A DNA stretch of 64,000 nt, from positions 831,787 to 895,786 of the forward strand of contig WBMW01000797.1 in the NCBI GenBank assembly GCA_013396635.1. The letters are read 5' to 3'. Of the stretch, positions 1 to 12,099 are shown piece after piece. Under the pieces are notes generated by a model. The model had not been told where the DNA came from and did no database searches. It was given only the letters and a program-made list of their open reading frames with translations. Within the stretch, counting starts at the first letter, position 1. Each line of letters starts with the position of its first letter. The DNA is from Penelope pileata (Eukaryota; Chordata; Aves; Galliformes; Cracidae). The translations under genes were made by a program, and so were the position numbers.

Positions 1-3000
1 GAATTGATAATGACACACTTTTTGCATCTAGTTAGTCATGGTACAAAAGCCAGAGGGGAAAATGTATCATCAGCGATGAATTTCCCAAGTGTTTTATTTC
101 TGCAGCACTAGTGGTACTTCTGGAGATTCAAATGGGATTATTCTGTAGATTTCTCAAATGCAGAAGCAGCATTAATTCTGCCTTTCCAACACAAATCAAA
201 GCACTATAGGTATATCCTTGAGTATTTACAAGAACACAAACTTTATCTGAAATTCATTTTTAATTAGGAAGTTTTTTGTGATAAACTCGCTTTTCTTCAT
301 TTGTCCAAGCTTGTATTCGCTGCGGTTTATGGATTTACTATTCTCTAAGAGAACTACCTAACACTGAAAATCTGAGGTGGGCAAGTAATCAGAGCTTCTG
401 TTTTCATACCTTATGAGCTGGCATAAAACACCATGTTAATATTCAACTGCTATATTTATTATACATGACACGAGATAATAAGGTGTTATTAATACATAAT
501 AAGTACCATATATCAGAAATGTAATGAAGATGCAGTCTCTGACTTTAAAAGCAATTATATCATTCCACTATTTTAGGCTGAAAAATTTGCCTGAATTTTC
601 CTAAGAGTTCAAAAGGAATAGAATCAATACTTCTTGAATATTTTTGTAGATCTGCTCATAATATTGCCAATCTTCCTTGTGAGTCTCAGTAATATTTTCT
701 AACTGAACTCCTCGGGATATATGAATATACCACAAATCCATCTTTGCATTTAATAAAAGGGTGGTTTTGCAAAAAGGAGGGTTGGATGTGGGACCATACA
801 TGTAGCATAGGAGGTCTGAAAGCCAAGAGGTGAATTCAGAGCTACACGCACTGTGTGTAGATCAATCAGCCTCATGTAACTCTGATTTATGCAATTTCTG
901 TGCTCAGAAATGCTACAATTGTGGATGAGTTAGAATATTTTCCTCACTTTTTGCTTCTTGAGCATATTTTTCAATATTTTCTTTCATTAATCTTTAATTA
1001 AGATTTTAAGACTGTCACTCATTAGAACACCTCCAGGTTACAGTAGCAGGTAAATATTAATATTATTCATCATTGTCTTTCAAACTCAATATTTTCTCCT
1101 ATCTCTATTGTGTGTTCATATTGAAACAACATCCAATTGAAAGAGCTGTATTTAATTAACAACTTATTTTGCCTGTAGTAGTTCAGACTAAGTATTGAGA
1201 GGAGGATTTACCAAATCTGCTCTCTTGAAGAACTGCTGGAAAGGAAGATGCTGCTTGAAATAAGGTCAGTAACAAAAACCCTGCTATGGACTAGATTTTG
1301 CTGTTAGATATATATTTTTTTACTATTATATATTAATAAACACAATTATTACCATATAACAGCCATTAAGAATGCCATTGTCTCAGACTATGTATCATCT
1401 TTGTCTCAAGGGAATCCAATTACCTAGTAGATGTAACAGAACAAGGAAAAGACACATAGAAACCCAGAGCCATGGAGAACAGTGCCTATGAATACTCCAG
1501 TCCTAAAGGCGTCCTGCTGCCAGATCTGGGATCAAATACAACCACAGCCTCACAGTCCTATTCCAGGCATGACTGTGCTTTCCTTTGGCATGTTAGTTAT
1601 CCATCAGAAACTGTGGGCCAATGGTTCTTCCTCAGAGAGCAAATAAAAATACACAGTCTTGGTGTACCACCCTGTTTTTAATATGAATTTATTTTGGTAA
1701 ATACATAATCTGTACTGATGACAATGAGGTCTTGTGTTGTGACTTCAAAGCATTTCACAGATGTCAATGAATTAAACTTCTCACATATCTGAGTGATAGA
1801 AGAGGTTTCATCTTCAAACAGATGAGAAGATTGCGTGAAAGGGGAATCACGGAGTTTTGCAGAAAAAAGAAAATAAATGGAACTTGCCACTGAAAGTATT
1901 TCAGCTCTTCTCACATCCACACACACACTCTTTCCCCATCTTTGCACTGTAGTTCTCCTGACCCTATCGTGATATTCCAGGAGTGGAAGAAAATGAGTAG
2001 AAATGTCTCTGACAGCCTCAGACATGCCCTGACGCTTGCACAAGAGAAGAGGAGGCCAAGTGATGGTGGCTGGACTGCCCGCTCTGGCAGCTGGCACTCA
2101 CATCTGCCTTGGCTGCAGTGTCAAACCAAGTGTTTGTTCAGTGGCAACTCATGCATTCCATGTGTGGAACAAGAAATTGTAAAATAACTCATATCATAGC
2201 AACTGTTGTACCCAAATGTTACACGAAAACAGAAATCTCAAAGAAACAAAACAACAGCAACAACAACAAAACAATAGCCACATAGCTGACTTAAACCTTA
2301 TCCCTGTTGTCCATGTGTGGCTTTGGTAGCAGGAAGGCAGCTTCCTTCAAACACGGAGAGCAGCAGCAGCTCTCCTAGAGCAGTCTGACGCTGGTGGGAG
2401 GAGGGAGGGGAATAGCAACAGAGAACATTGGAAAGTATCTCCACACTGCAAAGCCATATGTACAGCAAAGAAATCCCTGGCTTTTTTGGTCATTGCAACA
2501 AACAGATGTGCCTCCCTCTCAACACACTACCTAAGATTCTGATGAACAAACGTTATAAATAAAAACCTGCAGCAAAGCCAAGGAATCTTCAGCTAGTGCT
2601 AAAATGCCTGAGATACTGCAATGCTACACAAAAGAAACACAGCAATTTAAAACAACCTACAAAAGGACTATGGAGGGTTTCAGAAGTCTCTTTCAAAACA
2701 AAGGTCTCACCCTTCTGAACTTCACCACTTTTTTCCTATACAATTTTAAAATGAATGAGATAGCCTGTTAAGAACAAAAAAAGGGGAAATGAGGTACTAT
2801 ATGTTCAACTTTGGTTTCTCTATTCTCCGTGCAATTATCAATTCAGAGAAAATAAAGCAATGTAACCTAAGACACACAGGAGTTATTAGGCTACACTATG
2901 CTTTGAATGATTATTTTTTAATTTTGATTGAATATTTCGGCAGAAACGTTTTGAATAAGTGAAATTCTAACGTACCTAGGAGCCATTTTCTTGCAAAATT

Positions 3001-4138
3001 AGGAAAAATATATGGAAAGTATGGTAGCTACTGGATTTCCTAAAACTTCTCTTTTCATGAGTAGAGTCTCTGCACAGAGTAGAGTCAGTCAGTTCCAGTG
3101 CCTGCTTTTCCCTCTGTTATCAAAAATAGATGCCTGGGGACAACTTCTGTCAAGAGGAATCTACCTCACCAGTCAGTGAGAAGAGGGCAAGCAGGAAGCA
3201 CATTAAAACCAGTATCTTCCACTGGGAAAGTAGTATGAGTTAATCCTCACTTTTTATGGCAGGCAATATGCCTGTAAAGGAAAATTTGGCGGATAACACC
3301 CTATCTCATCACCAGAGAACCCGTCTGGACAACATGACTGGTTTTGCTTCGCAGGAGTGCTGTGCAGCACTGTAAAGAGTACAACAGTGTTCTGCATAGG
3401 CAGAGCTTAGGCTGCCCTACAGAAAGAGGTTTGTATCACTGTAATTTAAACAGAGGTTTCATTTCTTAGGGCTTGCATATCTGGGGGTTCCTGCTCCTGT
3501 AGGCACACAGACAGCAGCTGGTTGCACCAACCCACCCTAGCCTTGGCTGTGTAGGCACTGGCTGCGGCTTAGCTGGCTGTCGGCACACAGTGCTGGGAAC
3601 CCAGTGATGCAGAGGCTTAAGTTTACCTGTATTTTCCTCAGCCCTCTAAAGCCTTTGAAAAAGATCCTAGTTTGTACCCAATGAGCGGTGACGTCAGATG
3701 GCCAATAACAACCTTCTCTGCTGCTGAAATGAACCAGAAGTACCTAATGTCCGTCTAGGCAGGGTGTCTGGCTTTCAAACTGGTACCAGAATGAATTAGT
3801 CTTGTCCCTTTGGATGGACAGATAACATCATAGCTGAGATTTGTAAATCTTTCCCTGCTAATGCTTTGGTGCAATTTTTGCTTCTCTGTTTTTGTGTCTA
3901 GACCCTTGTGAGCAGAGAGCCCAGCTGGTGGAGCATTACTCAGCTAATGTCATTCTGGGCTCTGTGCACTGTGCTTTATCTTGAAACGCATGTGAAAAAG
4001 TAGACAGCATGAGCTAGCCTGTACTTATCAAGGTTGACATGGCAAGAGGAAATTCTGTTGAAGGAAGACGTGGAAATTTAGCATGCAGATGACAGACAAA
4101 AGATACATTAAATTCCTAGGGTTGTGTGGCCAGTGATG
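1..4138. other. Non-coding stretch, no gene seen
   Basis: AT-rich sequence with stops in all frames. The longest open frame is 139 codons on the minus strand at 1678-2097; it shows no recognisable domain and overlaps a plus-strand frame of similar quality, as expected by chance. A short CAA-rich run lies at 2246-2274. Positions 3480-3620 are somewhat richer in GC but show no splice-bounded frame I can defend. No repeat family was recognised. Confidence 0.6.
2246..2274. repeat. CAA-rich simple repeat
   Basis: Imperfect run of CAA and CAAA units, about 29 bases. It is a simple sequence repeat with no sign of function. Confidence 0.8.
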
Positions 4139-4155
4139 TCTCTCTCTCTCTCTCT
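4139..4155. repeat. (TC)n microsatellite
   Basis: Uninterrupted TC dinucleotide run of 17 bases. It falls inside a spurious 93-codon open frame that starts just upstream and reads as a Ser/Leu-rich stretch only because of this repeat. Confidence 0.9.
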
Positions 4156-7100
4156 GACAGATTCCCATTTGTTGTGCTGCTTGTTGCCCAGTTGACAGTA
4201 ATTTGTTGCTTCATGTTAGTCATTCTCAGGCCTTGTGCTGACAGGCACAGGAGGAGAGGGGTGCAGAATATTCCCCTTAGCATTTCCAGGCTCCTGGGTG
4301 CTTCTCAAGGAGGAAGGAACAGCAAGAAATCATCCCTGGTTTTTCTTTTCAGAAAGCAGTGCTCAAATCACATGGGAAGAAAAAACAACTGTGTATTTTT
4401 TTTTTAATTTCCCACACACAAATAGATGCATGCAGACACACACACGACCGTACAAAACCAAGACAGATATGCTTGCAGGGTTCAGGCTGAGTTGAAGAAC
4501 AAACTGTTTTAATGAATATTGTGATCAACCTTGCCAAGTTGATTTAGAGTGTGAGTGCAGTCTGGGAATTTTTCTCATTAGTACTGAACTTCATGATAGA
4601 GGAACATAGAGTGGTAAGCTCATTAGTATCAGCCTGCCTGTGTCTGAAGGCGTACATGATGACAGGATGACACAAGTGACAAGAGACAGGGATGTGGTGC
4701 TGCATGTTAAAAATATCCCTTGCAGTGCTGCTCTGAAATATTAATTTTACTAGCATGGTTCTTACGATCAGTTATGTTGAATTAATAGAAGAATGAGGAG
4801 ATCTGAAAGTATTTACCTAAAAGAAAACGTGTCAGTTCCATCAGAAAAGAGTGAAACCACCATGGTAGCATTTGCTTTGCATTAGCAACTTGTTTGCTTC
4901 AAAGAAAAGACTGTGCTGCAGAGGTGCTACATGGGCAAAACCCACCCTCGTTTCCCTCTCCTGAGTAGGAAGATGCCCACATTGCCAGATAGGATTTACC
5001 TGGAGCACGCTGGTGTTCTTAGAAAGACATTGTGGCAAAGAAGTAAATCCCAGCTGGGCTAAGAGCAGGACAGTGCCCACTGAGCTGCGGTGCTGGCATC
5101 CTCCTAGCCTCTTCCTGCATGTGGCCAAGGTGCAGAGTTGGCTACAAGAACCCCAGAATGGTGTCTGCAGAGCCGTCTGGAGCTCAGAGCACCTTCTCCT
5201 AACTCTGCAAGACCCTACAGCTCAAAGTACTAGAGTTTATGTCCTCCATAAAAGTATTTTATGCTCCCTACTCTAATGTGGTATCTTCTGGTGGTACATA
5301 AAAATGCCTACTCTTTCTAAATCCTGATAAAATCTTGGCCTTGATGCTACCTTATGGCAGCAAGTTTCATGGGTTAATTATTTGCTTTGTGAAAATATCT
5401 TAATACGCTTTAAATTTATTGATTTTTAATACATTAGAATTCCCTTTGTTCTTCTGTTATAGGAGATTTTACATAGAAGCATTGCAATATGCAATTCATA
5501 TATAGTTTCCTTGTATTATGGATATGCTTGAAAGAGTACCAAACATAGCAAATCCTGTCATGTCTTGAATATTTTTAACACCAGTTTCTTAATCCCATTG
5601 ACTCTGTCCTGTCTTTGACCCAGGTAGATCAGAAGCGAGTGTGACATCCCAAGAAAAGTTCTTTTTTATAATTGTTTTTTCCCATTGTCTAAGTTGCTCT
5701 TTGTTTGCTACATCCTAACATTTTGTCTTCTCTCTTTCACTGACTGCTCTGCTTGCAGTGATAGCCAGGATTACTTTTTTCCTTCAGTGGTTATTTCAAA
5801 TTTAGAATTCCAAGCGTGGCTTTACAGAAGGTATGGAAAAATGATTTTGCCAGGGTTAATGAAGTGTAATGTAAACATCTGATCTCTGTGCTACAAGATC
5901 ATTAGACAGAGGTCTGAAGAAGACCTGGCTGCTAATTCTGACATTTCAGTTTTCATGTAGAGAACTGAAAAGCAGTAAGATTTCTTCTTTCTTCGCATGA
6001 TCCATCTAGCAGGGAACACAATTTTGTCTGAGGTGCTTTGTTGAGCTTCTGATGAATTCTGCTGAAATCTGGAGAATTACAATGACTTGCATATGTGTTT
6101 GCAACATGGAAAAATCTCTCTCTATTTACTAAATGAGATCTTTATATAAAAAACAGATACTTATAAGAGCTAGTCAAGATTAATATTCCTTTTTTTTGAA
6201 CATATTTTTGCTTGTTTTGTATTACTTTTCTCCTAAGATTATCTCTTAAAAATTACCACATTTCATAAAAGCAACCTGTCATTTCAAGGAAATTTCAGCG
6301 TTTGTTTCAAGTGACAAGAATTGTACTTTCAAACACAGCTCCAACGTCTGGTGAGATTTGCATTTTCCTTCTTTATGCAGCTGGAACCGCTGATACAGCC
6401 ATAAATCTCAACCAGCATCTGGGCAGAAGAAGGGCTACCTGGAGGAATTATTTGGAGGGAAGCTGCCTGCATGATCAGGAAACCCGTCTGTTGGTTTCAG
6501 CTTGTCTCTGATGAGAGAATGGGAGATAAGCAAATGCATTTTTCAAGCAGCTGTCAGCGAAAGGAAGCTTTTGGTCAAATTCAACTGATTTATGCTTTGG
6601 TGGCGATTTCACACCTGAAAGAAATGTTTCCTGCTCTTCCTAAAAGACTATTTTTTATATTCTTTATATAATCAAAATCGGCAATTGCTACTGTGTATTC
6701 ACTGACTATTAGTTATTAGTCTGAATTTTTTTCATTTTGTCTCCAAGGTTTTCTGTTCTCTCACTGTAAATTTCTACCATTTCCTTCTAAGACCACTGTT
6801 TCCCCTGTCTGCAATTCCTGGTGATTATGAATTTCTGTCTAAAGTGATGTGTGTTTTACAGTACAACCTGAGCTGCTGATATTAAGGATTATATTAATGG
6901 TGAATGATCTAAAATGTAAATGGTCAAAGAACAAGAACGAAACAAAAGACAAAGTACATAAATTAACTCTTTAAATAAGAGATAATACTGCTACATTTGC
7001 AGATGCCATAAAAAACTTTGTTCTGTTTACACATTTGGAATTGTTATTCTCTCTGAGGTTAAGGAAAAATGTAAGAAAGAAAAGAGAAATATTTGCTAAT

Positions 7101-8190
7101 CTCTGTCACAAAAGAAAAAATACAGGAAAGAAAAAGAATGACAAAACTGATGAGTTAAAAAAAAAAAACATTATGAAGAAAATCTGCCTTGTGTGTCAGT
7201 AACTCTCAGACCTGAGAAGTCCTCTTGCCCTGCAAACGAGACCAGACACTGCCTTGGAATTATGGCAGTTTGAAAATGTTGTTTCTGAAGCTGGACAAAT
7301 GCATTAACAGAATATCAATTCCCCACCTCTCATTCCCCAAATCTGCAGCACTTGCTAAAACAAATCCTATCTAAATCAAAACAAACTAAAAAAGGTTATT
7401 TTGAGTCTAAGTAAAACATGACAGTAGAGACTGAAGAATGAAATACCATTCCAAACACCAGCTGATCTTCCAAACTCCCACTGCAAATTATAGATATTCT
7501 AATTTTTTACGTTGATTAGCTGAAAATCCTGATATTTAAGCCCATCTTAGTCAGAATACTATACACTATTCAAATATTTTCTGATATGAGACCCTTTTGT
7601 GCTCCTCTTTGCCTTTAAAACCAAAAACGAAAGCTATGTCCAAACCCCTGAGTTGTTACTTCGACGCTGTGAGTTTCATTGCCTTTGGTAGTCCGGGGCA
7701 CAGTGTGCCATAGAAGCACGAGTGTAGGTTTGGAGAACCTGCCTGCATTTCTACAGGTTCCAAGCAGTGCCATCAAGCCTAGAGCTACCAAAAGTCAAGA
7801 AGAATCCCTGTATTTTGTTGGAGATATGTTGCTGCACTGTAACACTGTGCAGCTTTGCAATGTTTTGCTATTCAAATTGTCATTGTTACTGTTGGAGCAG
7901 GTACTGGTGCAGCACCATTTCCAGTCCTCTTTGTGACAGATGGCTTTTCCCCCTGTACATGAGCTTTCTTTGTGAGTCTGCTATTAACTTTACATTAGAC
8001 CTGTTTTAAGACCACCATAAAAAGTTATGTGCTACAGTTTGACGGTAAAATATTTACACGTACCAGAATTATTTATGTACTGTTAATTGAAGCAAAACAA
8101 TTTGCAATTCTTTTTTTTTCTAAAGTCAAATCAGTAATTATGCTGTAAACAACCAAATTATCTGCACCAATAACTTAAACTTAACTGTAT
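4156..8190. other. Non-coding stretch, no gene seen
   Basis: Mostly AT-rich with many TTT and AAA runs. Positions 4900-5230 are less AT-rich and carry overlapping frames on both strands (4841-5128 minus, 5013-5276 plus), neither with a known motif. No transposon, RNA gene or long repeat was recognised. Confidence 0.6.
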
Positions 8191-8201
8191 GTACTTTAAT
8201 G

Positions 8202-8322
8202 ATCAAAGTTATTTTCATCTAATTTTTTTCCTCGTGATTTTCAACACTTGCTTCCAAATACAACCAGGTATGTACTGATAATTAACTTTGATGCAGAATC
8301 CAAAGCACTCATTAACTTTGAT
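8202..8322. promoter_or_regulatory. Possible TCF/LEF motif cluster
   Basis: The heptamer CTTTGAT occurs at 8286-8292 and 8316-8322, and its reverse complement at 8202-8208. The two plus-strand copies sit inside a perfect 12-base direct repeat (8281-8292 and 8311-8322). CTTTGAT matches the known binding word of TCF/LEF factors. Three copies within 120 bases may mark a cis-regulatory element, but short AT-rich words recur by chance, so this is only a candidate. Confidence 0.2.
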
Positions 8323-8481
8323 TTACAACTAAAACTATCTGGGTTTAAGAACCTGATACATAGATGAATCTCTCTTTAATAAAGTACTCTGTTTCTTCTG
8401 TATGAGAATGAGGAGGTTTACTGGATGAAGCTTTCCCTGTGTATAGCACAACGTAATGCTGTCAACTACTTCAGACACAGT

Positions 8482-8554
8482 GTGCAATCTTTTATCTGCC
8501 AGCTTGTCTGTTTGCTCAATAAGCTTTATCTTTAATCAGGGTGAAAGATTGCAC
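8482..8554. repeat. Inverted repeat, 11-base perfect arms
   Basis: GTGCAATCTTT at 8482-8492 is the exact reverse complement of the bases at 8544-8554, with a 51-base spacer. A second complementary pair, CTTTATC at 8524-8530 and GATAAAG at 8558-8564, cannot nest inside the first. The block also holds homeodomain-like TAAT and AATTA words just downstream. It could be a structured or regulatory segment, or chance. No transposon family is recognised. Confidence 0.4.
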
Positions 8555-8599
8555 CTTGATAAAGTGTGATTATTTTAATTGCCAAGGAAAGACAGAACT

Positions 8600-11500
8600 A
8601 AATTATAAGACAAATTTGATTTTTAAACTTAGGTCTGCTCTAGAAGTGAAATAAGATTACATACAACTAACAAAAGTTAGATCCTGGAGCTTTGTCCTTT
8701 CAGAGCTGCAATAACTTTTTCTGAACGGACAGATTCAATGAAGAGGAAATGCTTATATCTATGCCAACATTGTTAACTTTGAAAATACTTGGTTTTGAAG
8801 TTCTCTTAGGTTTTCTGTTGAACAAAATAAATGTCAAGCAGCTTGTGCACCAACCGTGCAATCTTTTTTATTCTTCTTTCTGTATCCTTAAACAGTTTTT
8901 GTCAGGAGTGGATCATTTGACAGTGACACTGAAGTAAAAATAATTCAGATTGCTGACATTCCTCCCTCTCTCCTAAGCTGCCTTAAGCTGTCAGGAATGA
9001 AGCAGCAAATAGAGTCTTTGGGCTTCAGGTTGCAAACAGTCATCATTGTATAGTGGAATTTCTATGTAAAGTTTACAACTACTGTAGATTGGGACAGATT
9101 GGAACCTCTGTCAGATAATCTTTCTGAATATATCAAGCCACCAGTTCATAGATTTTAGCCTGAAAGCATTAATGCCATAGCAAGAACACGGGCCACTTCC
9201 TTGTGTTCAGCAGGGGCAAGGTCACTGTATTGTTTCTAGAGACTGACGTTTTGAAAGCCTACAATATGAAACAGAAACACTCAAACATTTGCAAGACCAT
9301 ATGGACTTTCCTTCAAGGGCCAATGTTTGTTCTTCTCCTCCTGCTCACACCCTGCCTGTAGTGGACCAGATCCTCAGCTCTGTTTGCTGCTACCAGCAAA
9401 GGACATAACCAGCCAGACATTTCCACACTGTTACAATGTGAGAGAATAAGCACTGGGAAGCGCATGTTTGATGTGGCCAAAAAGTCATGGAAGGCACCAG
9501 TTAGAGACTTCGGCACACACTTTCTGGCTGTCACTAAGATCACACAGGTTAGCAATTTAGTAGTCTTTTCCTTTGAGGAAATCTCTTATTTTGAAATCTC
9601 TGCTCTCAGAAATACAAAACCAAAGCAGAAATATAAGGGAATCTGTCTCAAGAAATCTACGCCACTGCATAAAACGGAGTAGGTAAGAAATATTTCCATT
9701 TCTCTTCGACACGTTCCCACCCAGTTCCTTTGATTTACCATTCATTAATGAGAAGACTGCGCCAGATAACGCGTCACAGCAGGATGCACAAAGCAGAGGT
9801 GGACTTGGAGTAAAGCTGATGGAGGAACCATCACGCTGGCACTTCTCCAGCTCGTGTGTCACAGGCAGGTTGGGAAGGCTGGGTTACATCTTGGTTTGAT
9901 CTCACAAAATAACAGCAGTTGGGAAAAAAAATAGGCTTTTAGGTACAGTTTTAGTAGTGGGTTTTTTTTGTTTGTTTGTTTTCCAGCTACAGATACATCC
10001 TGGATCAATACTACTCCTAGGAAGAATGCAACTTCTATAAGCTCAAATTTGTGGGGGCCTATTTCCCCCAATGCTGAGGACAGAGGTTGGCTGCAGAACT
10101 ATCTCCATGCCATCTGCACACCTTGACCATCCTTGCAGCTGTTGAATATTGACTTGGTACAAAGATGGACTGAAAGAGAGCACTTTTGTTGCAGTTGTTG
10201 AGTGACATCTGGACTCCCCAGAGAACCAGCTAAAATTAATTCCACTGCAGATGCCTCCACATAAAAGTGGTTATTAGAAAAAAAGACCATAAGCATTGTA
10301 CATATAAGCCATTAACAGGAAGAGGAACTGTTATAATTATTAGCCCTCAGCTTTTCCCTGCGTGCAAACAGCCTGCTGACATGGTATCAAACTCTGTCTG
10401 AGGCATTAGAATTGTCAATCAGTGCCTTTTGGAGGGGTACAATCATGGTAATCTCTATAGAGGTTTCAGTCTGTGCTTTGTTTGTGGTATGAGACAGGAA
10501 GCATAAATGAGTCAGAAATCAGCAGATGGGGGGCTCTGTTATTTGGTTAAATCCTCTGTAATGCCTGATCACCAGCTGGCAAATAGAGGAGTACTGCTTC
10601 CTGAAGGTGACTCGTCAAACCACGATGCAACAAGCAGACAAGTATTTTGTTTTGCTTTTGCTTTTTTAACACTGCAGCATCTTTTATGGAAATCCAATCT
10701 CAGAACCTGTGATAGTCTCAAGCACTGGGTGGGGCATCTCCCCTAATTGCTGGGAAAGGTGTATATGGAAGTAATTAAACATTAAATACCATCTGTTCAG
10801 AGCTCAGCAAGGCTGAATCAGCATCACTCCCATGAAATGGAGTACTTGCTCTATGACAAGCCTGGCATTATTGCACAAAAATGTTCCCTTTCTTTACCTT
10901 TCCCTGGACACTCTTATCTATGGCTCTTATGCGGCTCCTCTGACCAGCTCCAGCTGATGCTTACCAAGAATTGCAAGTGACATCCACCCATCAGTGAACA
11001 TGGCAGAGAGATCTCAGGGTGTGACAGCTGCCTGGGCATTACACCCCAAAATTCTGGAACAGCCCATAAATTGCTCCTTAACAAGAAGTGCAGAATATTT
11101 TCTTTGTGTTTCTTTCACATATTAATTTTGAATTCAAAGCTGCTCAAACCTAGGTGTTCTATCGATGGCTTAAATCAGTGACAGAAAGATCCCAATAAAT
11201 AGTTTATTGCTCTGTATAGCTGTCATATGTGTCTGTATTACCTGATCGTCTTTCTAAGTGCACTTTACTGAAAGTGGGAACTTCTGTAATCACTTCTTTC
11301 ATTTATATAAGGCTGTACAATACAACATCTACATACGTGTTTCCTAATAGCTTCAACTATTGATTTTTGTGTTGTTTTTAGTATGCTAGCTTTGTAAGAC
11401 ATACACAAAAAAGGTTCATTGTTGGCTATGCATATAATCAGTGCAAGTCAACTCTTCTGTTGTAAAGAGGTTCTATAGTAAAACATTTTGAACTCTTTTT

Positions 11501-11830
11501 TCAGGCATCAATTTCTCTTGCATTTTATGGCAGGGTTTTAAAATTATATTGTAACAACTGATTATTTTGGTTTGCTTTTGTTTTCTTTTAGATTGGTTAT
11601 CCTCTATAGAGACACATGCATACGCACATTTCTGACTGTAAGTAACTGAATACGGTAGGTTGGGTGAGAAGTTGAAAACCATTTTACAGAAAAAAAGCTT
11701 TTCTCTCTACCCAGCATGGCAGTAGCCATCTGAGGCCATTGCTTTTCCACCATACAAAAACAATAGGAGTTGAAGAAACTCAAGAAACAAATGAAAACTC
11801 AACACAAATCAAGATTTAGAACAAGCCAAC
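8600..11830. other. Non-coding stretch, no gene seen
   Basis: AT-rich, with short frames only. The longest is 101 codons on the minus strand at 9557-9862 and has no recognisable motif. A GTTT run lies at 9961-9982. No CR1, LTR or DNA transposon was recognised. Confidence 0.6.
9961..9982. repeat. T/GTTT simple repeat
   Basis: A run of eight T followed by GTTT units, 22 bases in all. Simple sequence. Confidence 0.8.
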
Positions 11831-11837
11831 AGCCATC

Positions 11838-11858
11838 TTTTTTTTTTTTTTTTTTTTT
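11838..11858. repeat. Poly(T) tract, 21 bases
   Basis: Uninterrupted T tract next to the GC-richer patch at 11874-12090. Read on the minus strand it would be an A tail following that patch, the layout of a retrocopy. However, no AATAAA lies just before the tail on that strand, and no target-site duplication was found, so simple slippage is as likely. Confidence 0.85.
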
Positions 11859-11873
11859 AAATAATTTCTTTTT

Positions 11874-12090
11874 GGGTGCGGATGAAGAAACAGGTGCTTG
11901 AGAGGACAAGCCGTGATAAGGCAGCAGCAAGAAGTGCAGGGTGCCCCTGGGGCTTTGCAAGGTGCCTAGCTGTGCCTGCTCCTGCCACGACACCAGGCAC
12001 AGCAGGATCATGGCTCACCTTGGCCATGCACGAGGTCACGGAGCCTTGGACAGAAAGACCTGCTGGAAGGGAGGTAACATACATACAGGT
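11874..12090. other. GC-richer patch, origin unknown
   Basis: About 215 bases clearly richer in GC and CpG than the surroundings. Open frames of 72-75 codons run on both strands (plus 11876-12094, minus 11857-12084), which is typical of GC-rich sequence with few stop codons. I see no domain, repeat family or splice-bounded exon. It could be an unrecognised repeat fragment, a decayed retrocopy or simply local composition. Confidence 0.4.
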
Positions 12091-12099
12091 TTGAGGTAA

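Noticed and set aside
1678..2097. 139-codon minus-strand frame
   Set aside because: No motif and no coding context; a plus-strand frame overlaps it. Treated as chance.
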